Positions 10,038 to 21,827 of a stretch of DNA of 64,000 nt are shown piece after piece. This DNA comes from Acholoe squamosa. Taxonomy: Eukaryota; Annelida; Polychaeta; Phyllodocida; Polynoidae. Position 1 is the first letter of the stretch; the number at the start of each line of letters is the position of its first letter. The notes beneath the pieces were generated by a model that worked only from the letters and a program-made list of their open reading frames with translations, searched no databases and was not told where the DNA came from. The translations under genes were made by a program, and so were the position numbers. The stretch covers positions 52,205,777-52,269,776 of the forward strand of contig OX439050.1 in NCBI GenBank assembly GCA_949317995.1, written 5' to 3'.

Positions 10038-10610
10038 CTAAAAAAAGGGATAGAAAAGAGGAGATATAAACCCTTTTAAGTGGGCTCGGCAGGCTTCCCT
10101 AGCCCATGTAAGTGGGCTCGGCAGGCTTCCCTAGCCCACTTAAGTGGGCTCGGCAGGCTTCCCTAGCCCTTGTTAAATGGGCTTGGCAGGCTTCCTTAGC
10201 CCACTTAAGGGTCTATATATCCTCTTTCCTATCCCCTAGGATGTGTGTGGTTGAACATATGTATGGGCACCAACCCATTCCTCTGTGAAATTGTGTAATG
10301 TAGTTCTCGCCATGAATATGGCCTTAGCTGTCAAAATGGCGTTAAACAGCTATTAGCGTAATCTCCCACGTAGAAGACGCGTTGCGCGTATAGGACGCAC
10401 CCCCTTCTTGGTACAAGCATTTTCACGTATAAGACGCACCTCTTAGGGCTCAATTTTGTTAATTTAGTACATTTCTATAGTAAAAGTACCCCTCGTATAA
10501 GACGCACCCCCAACTTGAGAATAAGCTATAAGACGCACCAGCATTTTGTTTGGCGTAGAGGACGCGTCTTATACGCGAGAGATTACGGTACTCACTCACT
10601 CACATGCCGG
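10038..10610 (-). mobile_element. SINE-like dispersed repeat, interrupted copy with internal tandem
   Basis: Minus-orientation copy of the family marked by 'tttaacgccattttgacagc' (here reversed at about 10335). At 10077-10209 a 32-33-bp unit containing ggctcggcaggcttccctag occurs four times. A forward fragment with the word gatagaaaagaggagatata precedes it, so the copy is partly inverted on itself. The 3' tail of tcactcac repeats is found only after the MITE at 10357-10590. Confidence 0.65.
10355..10590. mobile_element. Mariner-type MITE nested in the SINE-like repeat
   Basis: The left end gcgtaatctcccacg and right end cgagagattacggta are inverted copies. A TA dinucleotide occurs on both sides (ctaTTA... 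and ...ggTActcactcac), which fits TA target duplication. Several words of the type cgtataagacgcacc lie inside. Confidence 0.7.
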
Positions 10611-11014
10611 TATACATGTTACTACCTCACACCTACAAGCCTTGGCTTATACAACATAAAAACAGATGCAATTAGGATCAACCGGACCTTCCTAAAGTCT
10701 TACCGCACCTTATATGTGAAGGGAATGTATTATTTATGATAGCACTTAAACTTCAGAAATTTGTCACCTATTGTGCCTTACATACATAATGTGGGCTGCC
10801 AAGGGCCCTGCCACATCGATAATCTGCTATTAATTGTATGGAACGTGTAGTCCCTGTATGGTTGGGTGGGTAGGTGTGGAATAGATACAAGCTTTATGAA
10901 TCCAGTGTATTTTAAACATGTCAATTTATGTAAAAGTAATGTCTGAATGTAAAAGTAATGTCTGAATGGAGCAAATAATAACCATGTGCTCTTATCTCAA
11001 TTAAGGCATTACGG

Positions 11015-14000
11015 ATGCACACAATCAACGCTCTACTGCTGGTAGTATTGATACCATGTCAGTTTGTAACCTGCCCACCGGTAAGTGCATTACCATAATA
11101 TTTATAAACAGTCAAGCTTCACTTACTTAGGGACTGACCATTTTTTACAATGTGGGTTGGGGGATTCCGCGTAGATATGTAAAGAGAATTTTTTTACCCC
11201 CCCCCATCAGGATCAAATCATGCGCAAACGCGCCCTTTAGACCTATAGTAACATGAATGAAATCATTTTTACCCCCCCCCCCCAAGGGATCGAAAAAATT
11301 GTTGCCCCCTCTCAAACCCACCAGCCCCCAAACCCCTGTTGATGAAAAATGATCACTCCCTAATATTTACAAACAGTCAAGCTTGGCTCACTGTCTGTTA
11401 TAAGTCGCACATTCCTCAGTGGGTCACTGGGCCAGGTTGTGGGATAACCTATGACCTAACTCGGATACAGTTTTACATTTAACACTAGTTTGTGGTATTA
11501 GTGTCTGAACACCCGATATTTGGTTACGGAATAGAGAGCAAGGTCTATGAAAATACTATGATACCTCGCACATAAGGCGCACTTTGTGTATAAGGGCACA
11601 CCCTCAGTTATGGCTAAGCATATAAGGCGCACCTGGAGTCATAGTTTGGACATCAAAGGACTATTCCATAGTATAATATCCTCAATTATATGGCGCACCC
11701 TGACTTAAGCAGGTCCTATTAAGGGCCATCCATAAATGACGTCATGCCAAATTTGACCATTTTTTACCCCCGCCTCCAATTTTGGCTAATTTTGCAATGC
11801 TGAGCGTAGTCCTATACCGAACGTGCCAGGAGGCCTGACCCCCCTCCCCTTCCAGCATGACATCATTTGTGGATGGCCCCTTTAATAGGCTTAGGCACAG
11901 TTGGGGATTATGATTATCCGTGCATAAGCCGCGCCTTATATGCGAGGTACTACCGTAATCTCCCACGTATAAGGCGCAGCCCGCGTATAAGGCGCACCTA
12001 GAGTTTTGGAAAATTCTCAAAAAAATGAAAAATTCATAACTTTGGTTCTACTGAATGAATTTTCAAAATTCAAAAACCTATGGGTAGCTTGGGCCACCTT
12101 GGGCCCTCCTGGGCTCCATTTTGTCCTATTTTGACCAAGGGGGCATGTAAGATATCAAAAGAAAGGTCTTGGTGCCCCCCTTGTGGATCCAATGAGAACT
12201 AAAACCCCCCGTATAAGACGCGCCTTATACGTGGGAGATTACCGTAGAGTAGCTATGTACAGTAAAGTTTATATAGCAGTTTTATTATTCACCTAGACAC
12301 ATACCATGCAAAACTTAACTGGTATCAATCACACGTGCAAACTCCTCAATATTTCCAGTTTTTTAAGATTCGCCAGGATCAATCTGGTGATCCATCCAGA
12401 TCCAATGAGATTTCATTTTAAAATTTATATGGGGGAAGGGGAGGGGGGGGGGGTCTCAGTATATCATAAATCCCCAAAACCACCAGAATGCATACATTTG
12501 GCCTCTAGATTTGACAAATTTCTTGGACCCCTTGGGGAATGCTCCCCAGACCCCACTATGCTTACATTCTCCAAGCCCCTTTTCTATAGATAAAAAAGTG
12601 CTTTACGGGTTCAGTCTTTTTCTCCTCTCGAGTCTGCAGGTGTTTAGTCAAAAGGGTTTTCAGATAACTAGTTTTTACACGATTTGAGCATTTAAAGTAA
12701 ATAAATCTAATAAGAAGGATCTTATTAAGGGGCTGTTCATTTAAATTAAATCAATACAAGTTGATAAACCCTCTGCTGTAAAGGATGTAAAATCATTTGT
12801 AATTAAGGATGCTTTTCTATCTATACCTGATGTAATACACTGTTTGTATAATAAATGTTTGTCGAGATGTACCTTCCCAACAGATTGGAAGATAGGGACT
12901 ATAATACCATTACCCAAGAAAGCTAATTCTACTGATGTAAGTGACTTACGACCTATAAGCCTTTTACCCATACCAGGTAAGATCTTAGAGAAGATGGCCT
13001 GTGATAGATTGAGGGCTTACATGGAAAATAACTCACTGCTATGTCCAACACAGCACGGATACTGAAAAGGCCACTCTACAATGACTGCCATATGTGAACA
13101 CTTGTGTGACATCTTAGATAATACTATTAATGATTTACCAACAATTTGTCTGTATTTAGATTATAAAAAAGCTTTCGATACTGTTTCGCACTCAAAATTA
13201 CTAGAAAAGTTGACTGCTTTTGGACTTAGTGAAAATTCACTCAAATTTTTCTCCTCGTATTCAAAAAATAGATTTCAAAATACATTAGCTAATAACATCT
13301 TATCATCAGAAAGAGAAGTCACATATGGTGTCCCCCAAGGCCCTATCCTTTTTTCTATTTATATAAATTCCCTACCAACTGTTTATGAAAATGCTAGAGT
13401 AACCTTGTATGCTGATGATGCGATTATATCGGTTACAGACCCTGATCACATGGATGAGGCTATAAATAGTATATCTCAATGGTGCATTGATAATGTCTTA
13501 ACTGTTAATGAAAAAAGACCAAATGTATGATTTTTAATAATGTTAGAAAAATTAATCCAGTTTTTACATGAATGGATATATGTTGGAGAGGGTAGAATGT
13601 TTTCCTTATCTGGGTATTACACTGGATCCTCAATTGAATTTTGTTGAGCATAGGAGGTATGTGACAAGCAAAATAAGGGATAAATTAATTCAATTTGGTA
13701 TGATTAGAAGGTACATTGATAATGATACTGCTGTCACGATATACAAAAGCATGATTTTACCTATTTTTGATTATGTAGATTTTATATGGGATCGGGGTGT
13801 AGCAGGTGAAACTAAAGAGTTGCAATTATATCAGAATAAGGGGCTGCGAACAGCCTACAGGGTTAAGTTAGAGAAAAACCCAAAATATACTACTGACCAA
13901 CTGCATGATTTAAGTGGGTGTAAAGAGTTATATATTAGGAGAGATATCCATTTGCTAACATATGCCTATCATTTATTCAAAAGTGGTAATTATACTGATG

Positions 14001-16961
14001 TACGAGGCATTAATACCAGGTTTCATGATGGTAATAGACTGAAAGTCCCAGCCACAGTCAAGAGTGTGATAATGCATAGTGCCTTTTATAGGGCGATTGT
14101 TACCTGGAATAGGCTTAAACCAGAACTTACAAGAATAGAGAATATTAATGTGTTTAAAAGAAAAATCAAAACAGAGTACTCAAAGATTTTTATGTAGTTT
14201 TTAACTAGGCATCTTTACTACCTCATCTCATAACATCTCATCATTTCATCCCAGTTTGTTATACAGATGTATCATACATTCAGAAGCAGTAGAAAGATAC
14301 TCATACTCTATAGTAATGTCCTTAGAAATTGGTGCCGCCATACTGGGATTTATGTGTGATAATTGGTTAATAACTGCATGTAAGGGGGGCTAGCGGAAGG
14401 ACTGCAACGTGCAGATGCTAGCATAATTAATACATATACTTGTTATATTGTATTGAGGACCCAATAAAATACATTTAAAAAAAAAATTATATTCAAATGT
14501 ATAAATTAATATTGATTAACGTGGGAGGGGGTGGTGGGTGTGGATCGAGGGACAGAAATCTGCCCACCCCACACGTTGTTTCAAAATGAACACTCCCTTA
14601 TTAGCTGAATTTTTTATCTTTCCAGATCCCCATAATCCCGCCTGGATGTCACGACCTATGTGTGAAGCTTGGAGGCACATTCTTGGAATGCATAAAGGAT
14701 TGCCCTCCCATAGAAAGTATGTGATATTTTCTGTATTGTGGCTTTGTCATCAACGAAGCTGGCCAAATGGTCTCTGACTAATTGCTAGCCAGCTCCTTTT
14801 TGAAACTCTTGATGGCGTCATCAAAAGTTATATATCCACTGCATCTTGTTTCAAAGCTCTTCAAATATAAATGGCACTATCCATGTTCACTAATGCAAAA
14901 CTAATATAGCAGACAGCAAAAACTGCTTCTTGTTTCTTAACTTGAGTTCTTTTCTCCTGCTCTATTAGCTAGAGTTGGATGGGACAACTTTAGAAACACT
15001 CATGTAATGGTGACATCCAGTTCTTGCAGACCCCTTACTGGTGTACCCATAGGGCCTAACAACTATTCACTTGGACAACCTCTCAAACTGAGCTGTTTTG
15101 GATAGAGCAATTTAAGAAACACTAATGCAAATGGTGCCATCCAAGCCCACTATTGGCCACTCGCTGGTCTGGAGCTGGTTCCGGCAACACATACTGATAA
15201 AAACTGATAAGATGGGACATGTCATTATAACTATTGGTAGGTGATGGGTGCCATTCTTGGGTGGACACCAGAAACCAGATAGAGAGAAAAAAGATAGATA
15301 AAGAGAAAAAAATGAGGAAACTGCATTCACTGTGTAGACGTCTGGTTTTAGGGAGTATATTGTCGAGAAACACTCTCTTTAACATTAAAATTTTATACTT
15401 TACTCTTACATCTCTTCCAGAATGTGTAAAAGCTATGACTATGGTTAACCTAACAGAGGTTTACATGAACAACAATGGACCAGTTAAAAGACCACAGCTG
15501 TGCAAGTACCACTGTTGGGAGAGCAACATGTACACAGAACGACGATGCATGCTGGATTGCCCATGTTAGTTTTTTTTTTTTAATATTTATATGTCCTGAA
15601 CCATTGAAGCCTTCAGCTAGGCCCCTATGTTTCATCCTGAACCATTGAAGCCTTCAGCTAGGCCCCTATGTTTCATCCTGAACCATTGAAGCCTTCAGCT
15701 AGGCCCCTATGTTTCATCCTGAACCATTGAAGCCTTCAGCTAGGCCCCTGTGTTTCATCCTGAACCATTGAAGCCTTCAGCTAGGCCCCTATGTTTCATC
15801 TCGTACCCAGAAGTGGAGCCAGGGGTGGTCTGAGGGGCAACCCCCCTCCCCTGTAGACCCTGAAAATGGCCCTTGGCCAAATAGAAGAAAATAATGTTCA
15901 AAATCTTAGTCAGATATTAGTCAAAATGTCTTACTTTCTAACAAAAGCTAGTCAAAAGCACATGCCTAAGTGCATGTAAGTTTTTCTTAGTCAAATACCA
16001 CTAAACCTTAGTCAAATGCCCAACTTGCCTTGGCTTGCCTGATTTTGGCCACTATTTGTTGGTGGTTTTGACTAAGTAGACAATCTAATACATTCAGTTT
16101 AATTTAAATGGTGAGTGTGAGCTCTACATGAGGTTCACACCCCACAAATCAAGAGTCTCATCAATTAGGAAACATATGAAATGTCTGATAGGATTTTCGC
16201 TTTTGTCCCCATTTGTTATGTTTAGTGACTTGGTGCCGCCAATATGGGAAGGTGCCTTCCGTGACAACAACAACACCAGTGATGACTGCCAAAACAACCG
16301 CATTAACTCAGGATCCAACTTTAGGTAATTGGAGATGGAACATGATTAGGCCTACTCATAACATCTTTATGTTGAACTAAATGAGGACCTGTACCCATGT
16401 ATTTCTTTTATTCCTGACGATACACTAACATTGAATTTGAATAGTTATGTCTCTTAAATCTGACCTTTGCTTTTCTTAACCATTCAATCTGTATAATACA
16501 TTTTCGATACATTAACATTGCATTTGAATGGTTATATCTCATCAATCTGACTATTTCTTAACCATTCATTTTTATAATGATAAGAAGACTGCACAAAAAA
16601 AAATCATCAAAATGTATTTATCTGTATCTCTAGAACGACGCTCGGCAGATGCAGATATGTCCCCTGTCCAGGATGGAGCGATAATTGATGGCACTGGTCC
16701 CACTGGTTGGACACTAGTGGGTATTGTACTTGGGACTCTAGCATCTGTAATGCTCCTGGTCGTTATCACCTATATGACAGCGCGCTGGTGCTACAAGAAA
16801 TACCTCGCTGGCAAATCACGCAAGCTTCCTAAAGAAAGTAAGCCAAACAGCTGCGATTATAAGTTTTATGATTAATTTGCGTATTTCAATCTTTTCAGAT
16901 AAACATCTACTATACTGTCTAATCTATCTATCTGTCTGTCTGTCTGTCTCTCCCTCTCTCT

Positions 16962-17007
<46 letters not shown>

Positions 17008-17511
17008 AGTATATATGGTCACACGTGAAGCGTTTTGAGTAGATCGCAGATAAGAGATAAGATAGACCGATTGGTCCCCCTACTACTGACCCCTAAGTTA
17101 CTTATGCCCATTAATCTTATATAGAGATGATTTCTTTATTAAAATAATATTTTTTCCTAGATTAAAAAATTACTGATTTATTTATCATTTACCAATCATT
17201 CTTTTCTTATAAGTTTTTCAAGAATTTTGTAATTCCTAGATATTCTCCACACACTTTTCATTGCCCAACGTCCCCTGAGGGAATAGCTCTCCACATGTGT
17301 GACCTCGGGGGTGTATCTATCTGTCTCTGTCTCTCTTTCTGTCTATCTGTCTGTCTGTCGCTGTCTGTCTGTCTGTCTGTCTCTTTGTCTGTCTCTCTCT
17401 CCGCCTAAAGTACTAAATCCCTTTTCATTTCATATAATTTCAGGCCATATCCCAATGAGTTCACTCCCTGCAACAAACCGTGATGAGGAAGAGACCTACC
17501 TTCGATCCTGA
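11015..17511 (+). CDS. Gene A: cysteine-module type I membrane protein, 223 aa, six exons
   Basis: Exons 11015-11080, 14626-14716, 15421-15564, 16226-16324, 16634-16837 and 17444-17511 join in phase (0,1,1,1,1) to a 672-nt frame ending TGA. All introns start gt and end ag. Residues 1-20 are a signal peptide. Cysteines 30, 34, 44, 48, 54 and 80, 84, 95, 99, 104 form two modules of pattern C-x3-C-x9/10-C-x3-C-x4/5-C. One N-glycosylation sequon (NLT, 62-64) lies between them. A Thr-rich stalk (about 110-133), a transmembrane helix (159-182) and a 41-residue tail ending EEETYLRS follow. I do not recognise the family. The paralogue at 34893-37949 supports every exon. The first intron contains a LINE and several MITEs. 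A cell-surface receptor or adhesion role is inference from layout only. Confidence 0.85.
11127..11361. mobile_element. MITE with 'agggactgaccattttt' ends
   Basis: ttagggactgaccatttttt at the left and its inverted partner aaaaatgatcactccctaat at the right bound about 235 bp with C-rich runs and the words acctatagtaacatg and cgcaaacgcgcccttt. Related sequence recurs at 47333-47515. It lies in intron 1 of gene A. Confidence 0.6.
11562..11949. mobile_element. Mariner-type MITE containing a second MITE
   Basis: The ends tacctcgcacataaggcgca and gcgccttatatgcgaggta are inverted copies. Inside, 11719-11883 is a separate 165-bp inverted-repeat element (aagggccatccataaatgac ... tttgtggatggccccttt) whose insertion splits the host element. 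It abuts the next MITE at 11951. In intron 1 of gene A. Confidence 0.7.
11951..12246. mobile_element. Mariner-type MITE, complete copy
   Basis: taccgtaatctcccacgtat at the left and its inverted copy at the right, 296 bp, with cgtataaggcgc words near both ends. It serves as the uninterrupted reference for the split copy at 54136-55854, which carries it in reverse. In intron 1 of gene A. Confidence 0.8.
12745..14487 (+). mobile_element. 5'-truncated LINE with poly(A) tail
   Basis: Reverse-transcriptase sequence begins abruptly near 12754. The element ends in a 3' UTR with aataaaatacatttaaaaaa (14463-14482) and an A-rich tail, as expected of target-primed integration. Inserted in the sense orientation in intron 1 of gene A. 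Plain flanking sequence at 12247-12744 has only a G-run and no exon. Confidence 0.85.
12754..14197 (+). pseudogene. Non-LTR retrotransposon reverse transcriptase, broken
   Basis: Translation shows ordered RT blocks: DWKIGTIIPLPKK, DLRPISLLPIPGKILEK, a QHGY-stop-KGHST block, YLDYKKAFDTVSH, YGVPQGPILF, the catalytic YADD (13408-13419) and the C-terminal LGITLDPQLNF thumb. This fits the CR1/Jockey-like LINE group. An in-frame TGA at about 13063 replaces the usual Arg of the QHGFRKGHST block, and the frame shifts between about 13530 and 13568, so no full protein can be made. Endonuclease is missing through 5' truncation. Confidence 0.88.
15595..15799. repeat. 41-bp minisatellite, five copies, in gene A intron 3
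   Basis: Exactly 5 x 41 bp, unit containing ccattgaagccttcagctag, almost identical copies. It begins 30 bp after the donor of exon 3. Confidence 0.95.
16926..17003. repeat. (CT)n and (TGTC)n simple repeat in gene A last intron
   Basis: Runs of ctgt, c and ct. A second TGTC-rich tract lies at about 17312-17402 before the last exon. Confidence 0.9.
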
Positions 17512-20044
17512 TTTTACTCTCCGTCTAAATCAATTAAGTACGATGTACTGTGTTTGGTGATCCATGTTGGGGGCGGATTCAGAAGGGGTGGTCAAGGTGG
17601 GAAATATGATCCAGGGCGAGATTTCCGGAATGGGTCTACTCCAAAAATGATCAGTCTATCTTTAACTACCTCTGGGACAAATGCCCTGCTTTCTCATCTA
17701 CTGCCCATATTTTGGAAGAATCAACTGGACTAGGCATATTCAGGGTTCCGGGATAGTTAAGAGTCATTTGAAAGCGCATTTTCAGAGGTAAGAGGTGAAC
17801 ATTGTGGTCTGGGAACATACGCTATACACCATATGGGAACATGGTTCCACAATGGTCTTGATTTTTTCTCTCCATGTTACCAATATCATGACATTGTAGG
17901 GATATTCACGTCGGGCATGGTCCCACAACCGTCCATGTACAAAAATACATAAGGGCCGAACCATTTATTCCCAGCTGGGGAGGCTGGCTTAGGGAATTTT
18001 CATGGGCTAGCAATTTTTCCCCACCCTGCACCAACGTGGTAAAAGTTATCACCCCCCCCCCCCCCTCCTCAACTGATTTACCAGACGGCCTTAAAACTAC
18101 TTGCTCCCAGTTACAAATGAGATGACAGAGTCATGAGTGTCATTCTGGGTTCATTCCCATTGCCTCCCTAAATGTTGGTGGGAGAAAACATTCTTCACCC
18201 CCCCTCCCCCGCCCCTCCAACTTATAAGCTGAGGGGTCATCCATGCACACTACATATTTACTTGATTAAGTTAGATTGGGCAACTAAATGAATCATGTCT
18301 CCACTTCCTTGTTGGTTCCGTGCTGTTTTTTTTTTTTTTTTTTTTTTTTTGGGGGGGGGGGGTCTTTGGGTTCCTCTATATGTTCCATACAAAAACAGTG
18401 ACAAAGGGGTGGGTGGGTGCTGAAAAATGCCTAAATAACTGTGACTTAATTGTTGAACGTTCCCCTACACGTGTGCACTGTTAGCATTAAATCATGGAAA
18501 ACTGCTTGTCACATGGAGTACAATGTCACATGGAGTCTGCTATCTATGTCTATTATCCTCTATTGTTTGTATACTTTTTTATTCAGTACCCAGGATCTCG
18601 ACCAGTGATGTGACTGGTATCCCTACAATTTATAAGTCTTTTATCTGAAAGGTGAGAGGTCTAAATCAGGATACTGCTTAGACAGTGACATCCATTGCAC
18701 AGAAAACCTGCCGCTACTTGAAAGTCGTCAATGCAGACGACTTTAGGGTGGTCAATGTCCCATGACAAGCCAAACTCGTCATACTGACAATACAAAGTCG
18801 TCATAGTGATGGCTTATGTGGTCAGGATGAGGACGTAAAGTCGCCATTTTGACGATATAAAGCAGTAGATTTATAGGTATTGTCAATCTGATGGCCTAAA
18901 GTCGTCTGCACTGACAAGTGTCAGGCTTCTCAGGTGTTTAGTGTGCAAAAAGTGTAAATAGCCATGCTGTTAAATAGCCCTGCTGCTGTACACAGAAAAG
19001 TAAATGGAGGACACAATGTATTAAACAGAGGAATGTAATTCTAGCTACCAAGTTATTACCGCAACATTCATCATTTCCGGAAATGGAAACTCCAAATAGG
19101 CTTAGAACTAGAAGATTGACATGTATGGGCAGCCTCATGCTTGCTTATTTTTCATTGTGAGTGGTCTTCATCCTCGATCAAAAAGGTTTGATATGTATAA
19201 TTGTCAGTATACATGTATAAGTGTTATCGTGAACAGTTGTATCTGTGAAAACTTGTGAGGTAATAACCAAGATAATGGTCAAGTTGTTAAATGTTTTCCA
19301 TCTCAACAATGGAGAGATTTTAAATAAAAGACTTCAAAGTAAAAGATACATGGTTGTGTTGTTCTTGGAACGATGTTTATCATGCACTAGTACTATAAAT
19401 CTAGTGAGAAAATTCGTGTGGGAAAAGAAAGATCCACAGCAGATAATAATGCATCTTACAAAATCTAGGAAAGTGATTGACCCAATTTCCTGTGGTAAAC
19501 AGCCCATTATGAGTACATCTTTTTTTTCTTATTGCATGGGGTGCTCACGTCATCCAACATTGATTCAGATTTATTAGAGTAGGGCTAGTGACACACATTT
19601 AGTAATAATTCTTTTCATCAAAATGTACTATCTTACAGTAGATTATATAAAACATAAAAATGTTCAAGGAATAGATTCGGCCAGGAGTTGTGGAAGGATA
19701 CAATTCAGTTTGATTGGCCTAGGTAATGGGCGGTAGTAGAAAGTTATTACATTACCAGGATACTATGGAATCCATTAAGTGAAAAAAAAATTAATAAGTA
19801 CAGAAAGTGGAAGCAAAAGATCAAACATGTAGTAGTAAGTTGGGATAGACTTGCCCTATAAGCATGGGTATAGTAATAGTGCCCACGGTAAAACCATGGG
19901 TAGTAAAACAAGCACGTGCCGCAAGCTGCATCGCCGATGGCCAGGACCATCCACATGTAAACTTTGACCAAATCATGTCTTCCTTTATAGGACACATGGG
20001 ACTTAATTCCCATGTGTCACGTGACCTGTACCCACCATGTCACT
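17512..20044. other. Intergenic sequence downstream of gene A
   Basis: No supported exon. Contains a poly-T/poly-G tract (18327-18362), a copy of the 'ccatacaaaaacagtgac' repeat (18385-18472; others at 27350 and 32650) and the MITE at 18697. Open frames at 19245-19577 and 19747-20013 have no recognisable features. Confidence 0.5.
18697..18946. mobile_element. MITE family 'cagaaaacctgccg', copy 1
   Basis: Begins gcacagaaaacctgccgcta and ends ctcaggtgtttagtgtgc, short imperfect inverted ends. Internally it has many copies of aagtcgtc/gacgactt words. It is closely matched by 33106-33387. Confidence 0.65.
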
Positions 20045-20316
20045 AATTGTTCATTTATTTTAATGTAATGTAAAATAACTGATTATTATCAGAGTAATCT
20101 ATCGACCACCGACGTGGGTTGGCTTAAAGAGACAGGTCAGGTACGGTGAGCTTATCGTCATACTTTAACATGATTCGAGTTTTAATTTCGCTGGTGACTT
20201 AGTGGTGGGAAGAGTGCTTTTGGCACGAGGGTTGGGCCAACCCACGTCGGTGGTCGATAGGATAGTCTGATAATAATCACAGTTATTTTCCATTACATTA
20301 AAATAAATGAACAATT
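20045..20316. mobile_element. Long hairpin MITE, 80-bp arms
   Basis: Arms 20045-20123 and 20236-20316 are near-perfect inverted copies (for example atcgaccaccgacgtgggtt against aacccacgtcggtggtcgat) around a 112-bp loop. No open frame. A decayed fragment of the same arm (ttatcgaccatcgacc) follows at about 20335. Confidence 0.85.
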
Positions 20317-20934
20317 ATTACCAGCAGTTATCCGTTATCGACCATCGACCTTGTGGGTAGGCTACTTCAACTTGTTCATGAAATTGAAACTCAGGCGGGA
20401 GATTTGCTATCTAAATGAGTTTTATTATATGTTAGCAAAACTACAGTCATCACTATATGTAGACAAAACATATATAATAGGTCAGGAACTTTATGTTCCG
20501 AGTAAACAGGCAAAATGTTATACATTGCGTAGACCTTGTATGACATAACAGTGTTATTTCAATGACTCTAGGGGTAATGTACCCCCCCCCCCTTTTTTTC
20601 CCTAAGTGAAAAATAGTTTCCAGCTATCTTGATGGAAAAGCCTCAGCACTCATCATGCCTGTAGCTGTCTTAGAGGCTGAAAGTCACCAAACCTTTCTGC
20701 GTGTATAGGATATAAACTGATACACACCATAACTTAAGCTAATACTTGGATATAAGTGACTAAATAGACTTATGTAGATATTTTTACTCTATAATAAATT
20801 CATCTGCAGATGAATTTGTTTGCAAACAAGTGTATGAGTGTTTATGCATCATGTTTTCAAATGGGATAAAGTCTGTAGGTTGCAGAACAGGTGGTACATA
20901 TAAGGGTCTATTATAGAACCATGCAAAAGTGGTT

Positions 20935-21566
20935 TCATTTGACCACCCCTGCTGATCTGAGGATCTTATGCACCGGGACTTGTTTTCTTGCTGCAGCTAG
21001 TATTGACGCATGGCGAGCAGAGTAAGCTGTATACTGCTCATCTACTCCAGCATCTATCAGTGCTGATTTTAATTGTCTGGATATTGTCTTTCCACTGGCT
21101 CTGGAGATTGGCAGTTTTACTGTCGAAAAGACAAACAGCATAGCAGATTGTGACCTTTGATCCACAATGTATGCCCTAAGATGGGAATACACACACAACC
21201 TTTCATCTTCTCTCCTTTGAAAGTACATAATCAGTGGCTTGTCAGTTGGATTGTTCTTTTTGTGCGAATTGAATATGTAATCTTGACTGAGTGGATGGTC
21301 CACTCACAGTCTCCTCTGAGCATTAGGTGCAGTGCCTGTAGCCTTTGTCCAGTGGCTAGTAATACCAGTAACATAGTATGTCTGGTGAGCTTCTCATAGT
21401 CTAGTCCCTGTATGTATCCCCAGTTCTGAATTGTTAATAATGCTGGCTGTGGGTCCCATACAAATTCCATTGACTTTATTGGTTTTTTTTTAACCTTTGT
21501 CCCTTTGACAAACCTTGATATGGTAGGCTCTTCTCCAGCTGGTTTCCAGTTGAATGTTATAAACAT
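20935..21566 (-). pseudogene. DIRS tyrosine recombinase, frameshifted
   Basis: The N-terminal half (21566-21231) contains PIKSMEFVWDPQPALLTIQ and LTRHTMLLVLLATGQRLQAL, the usual core-binding to catalytic transition including the first catalytic Arg. The second half (21303-20935) is in another frame, with AGVDEQYTAYSARHASILAA, the R-H box equivalent, then VHKILRSAGV. The expected final Tyr region (about WSS..TF..Y) is truncated or changed: the frame stops soon after GVVK. Non-functional as it stands. Confidence 0.8.
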
Positions 21567-21827
21567 GATAGAAACGACCTGGATGTAATAGTATTGATGG
21601 CACTGTGACCTACCCCAGTATCAAGATATTCACTGAGGAACTGTATGCAATCCCTGACTAATGGTTGTGTGGGGTGCACATCCCTTAGGCTTGTGAATGT
21701 CATCCATCATTTTTCACATCCCTCATAGACCGCCGCAGTGTTAGGGCTCCATGCCATGGCCATGACATTCCATGCAGTAAACGAGTAGCCCAGCAGATCA
21801 CACCATATGGTTTTCATATAGGGATAA

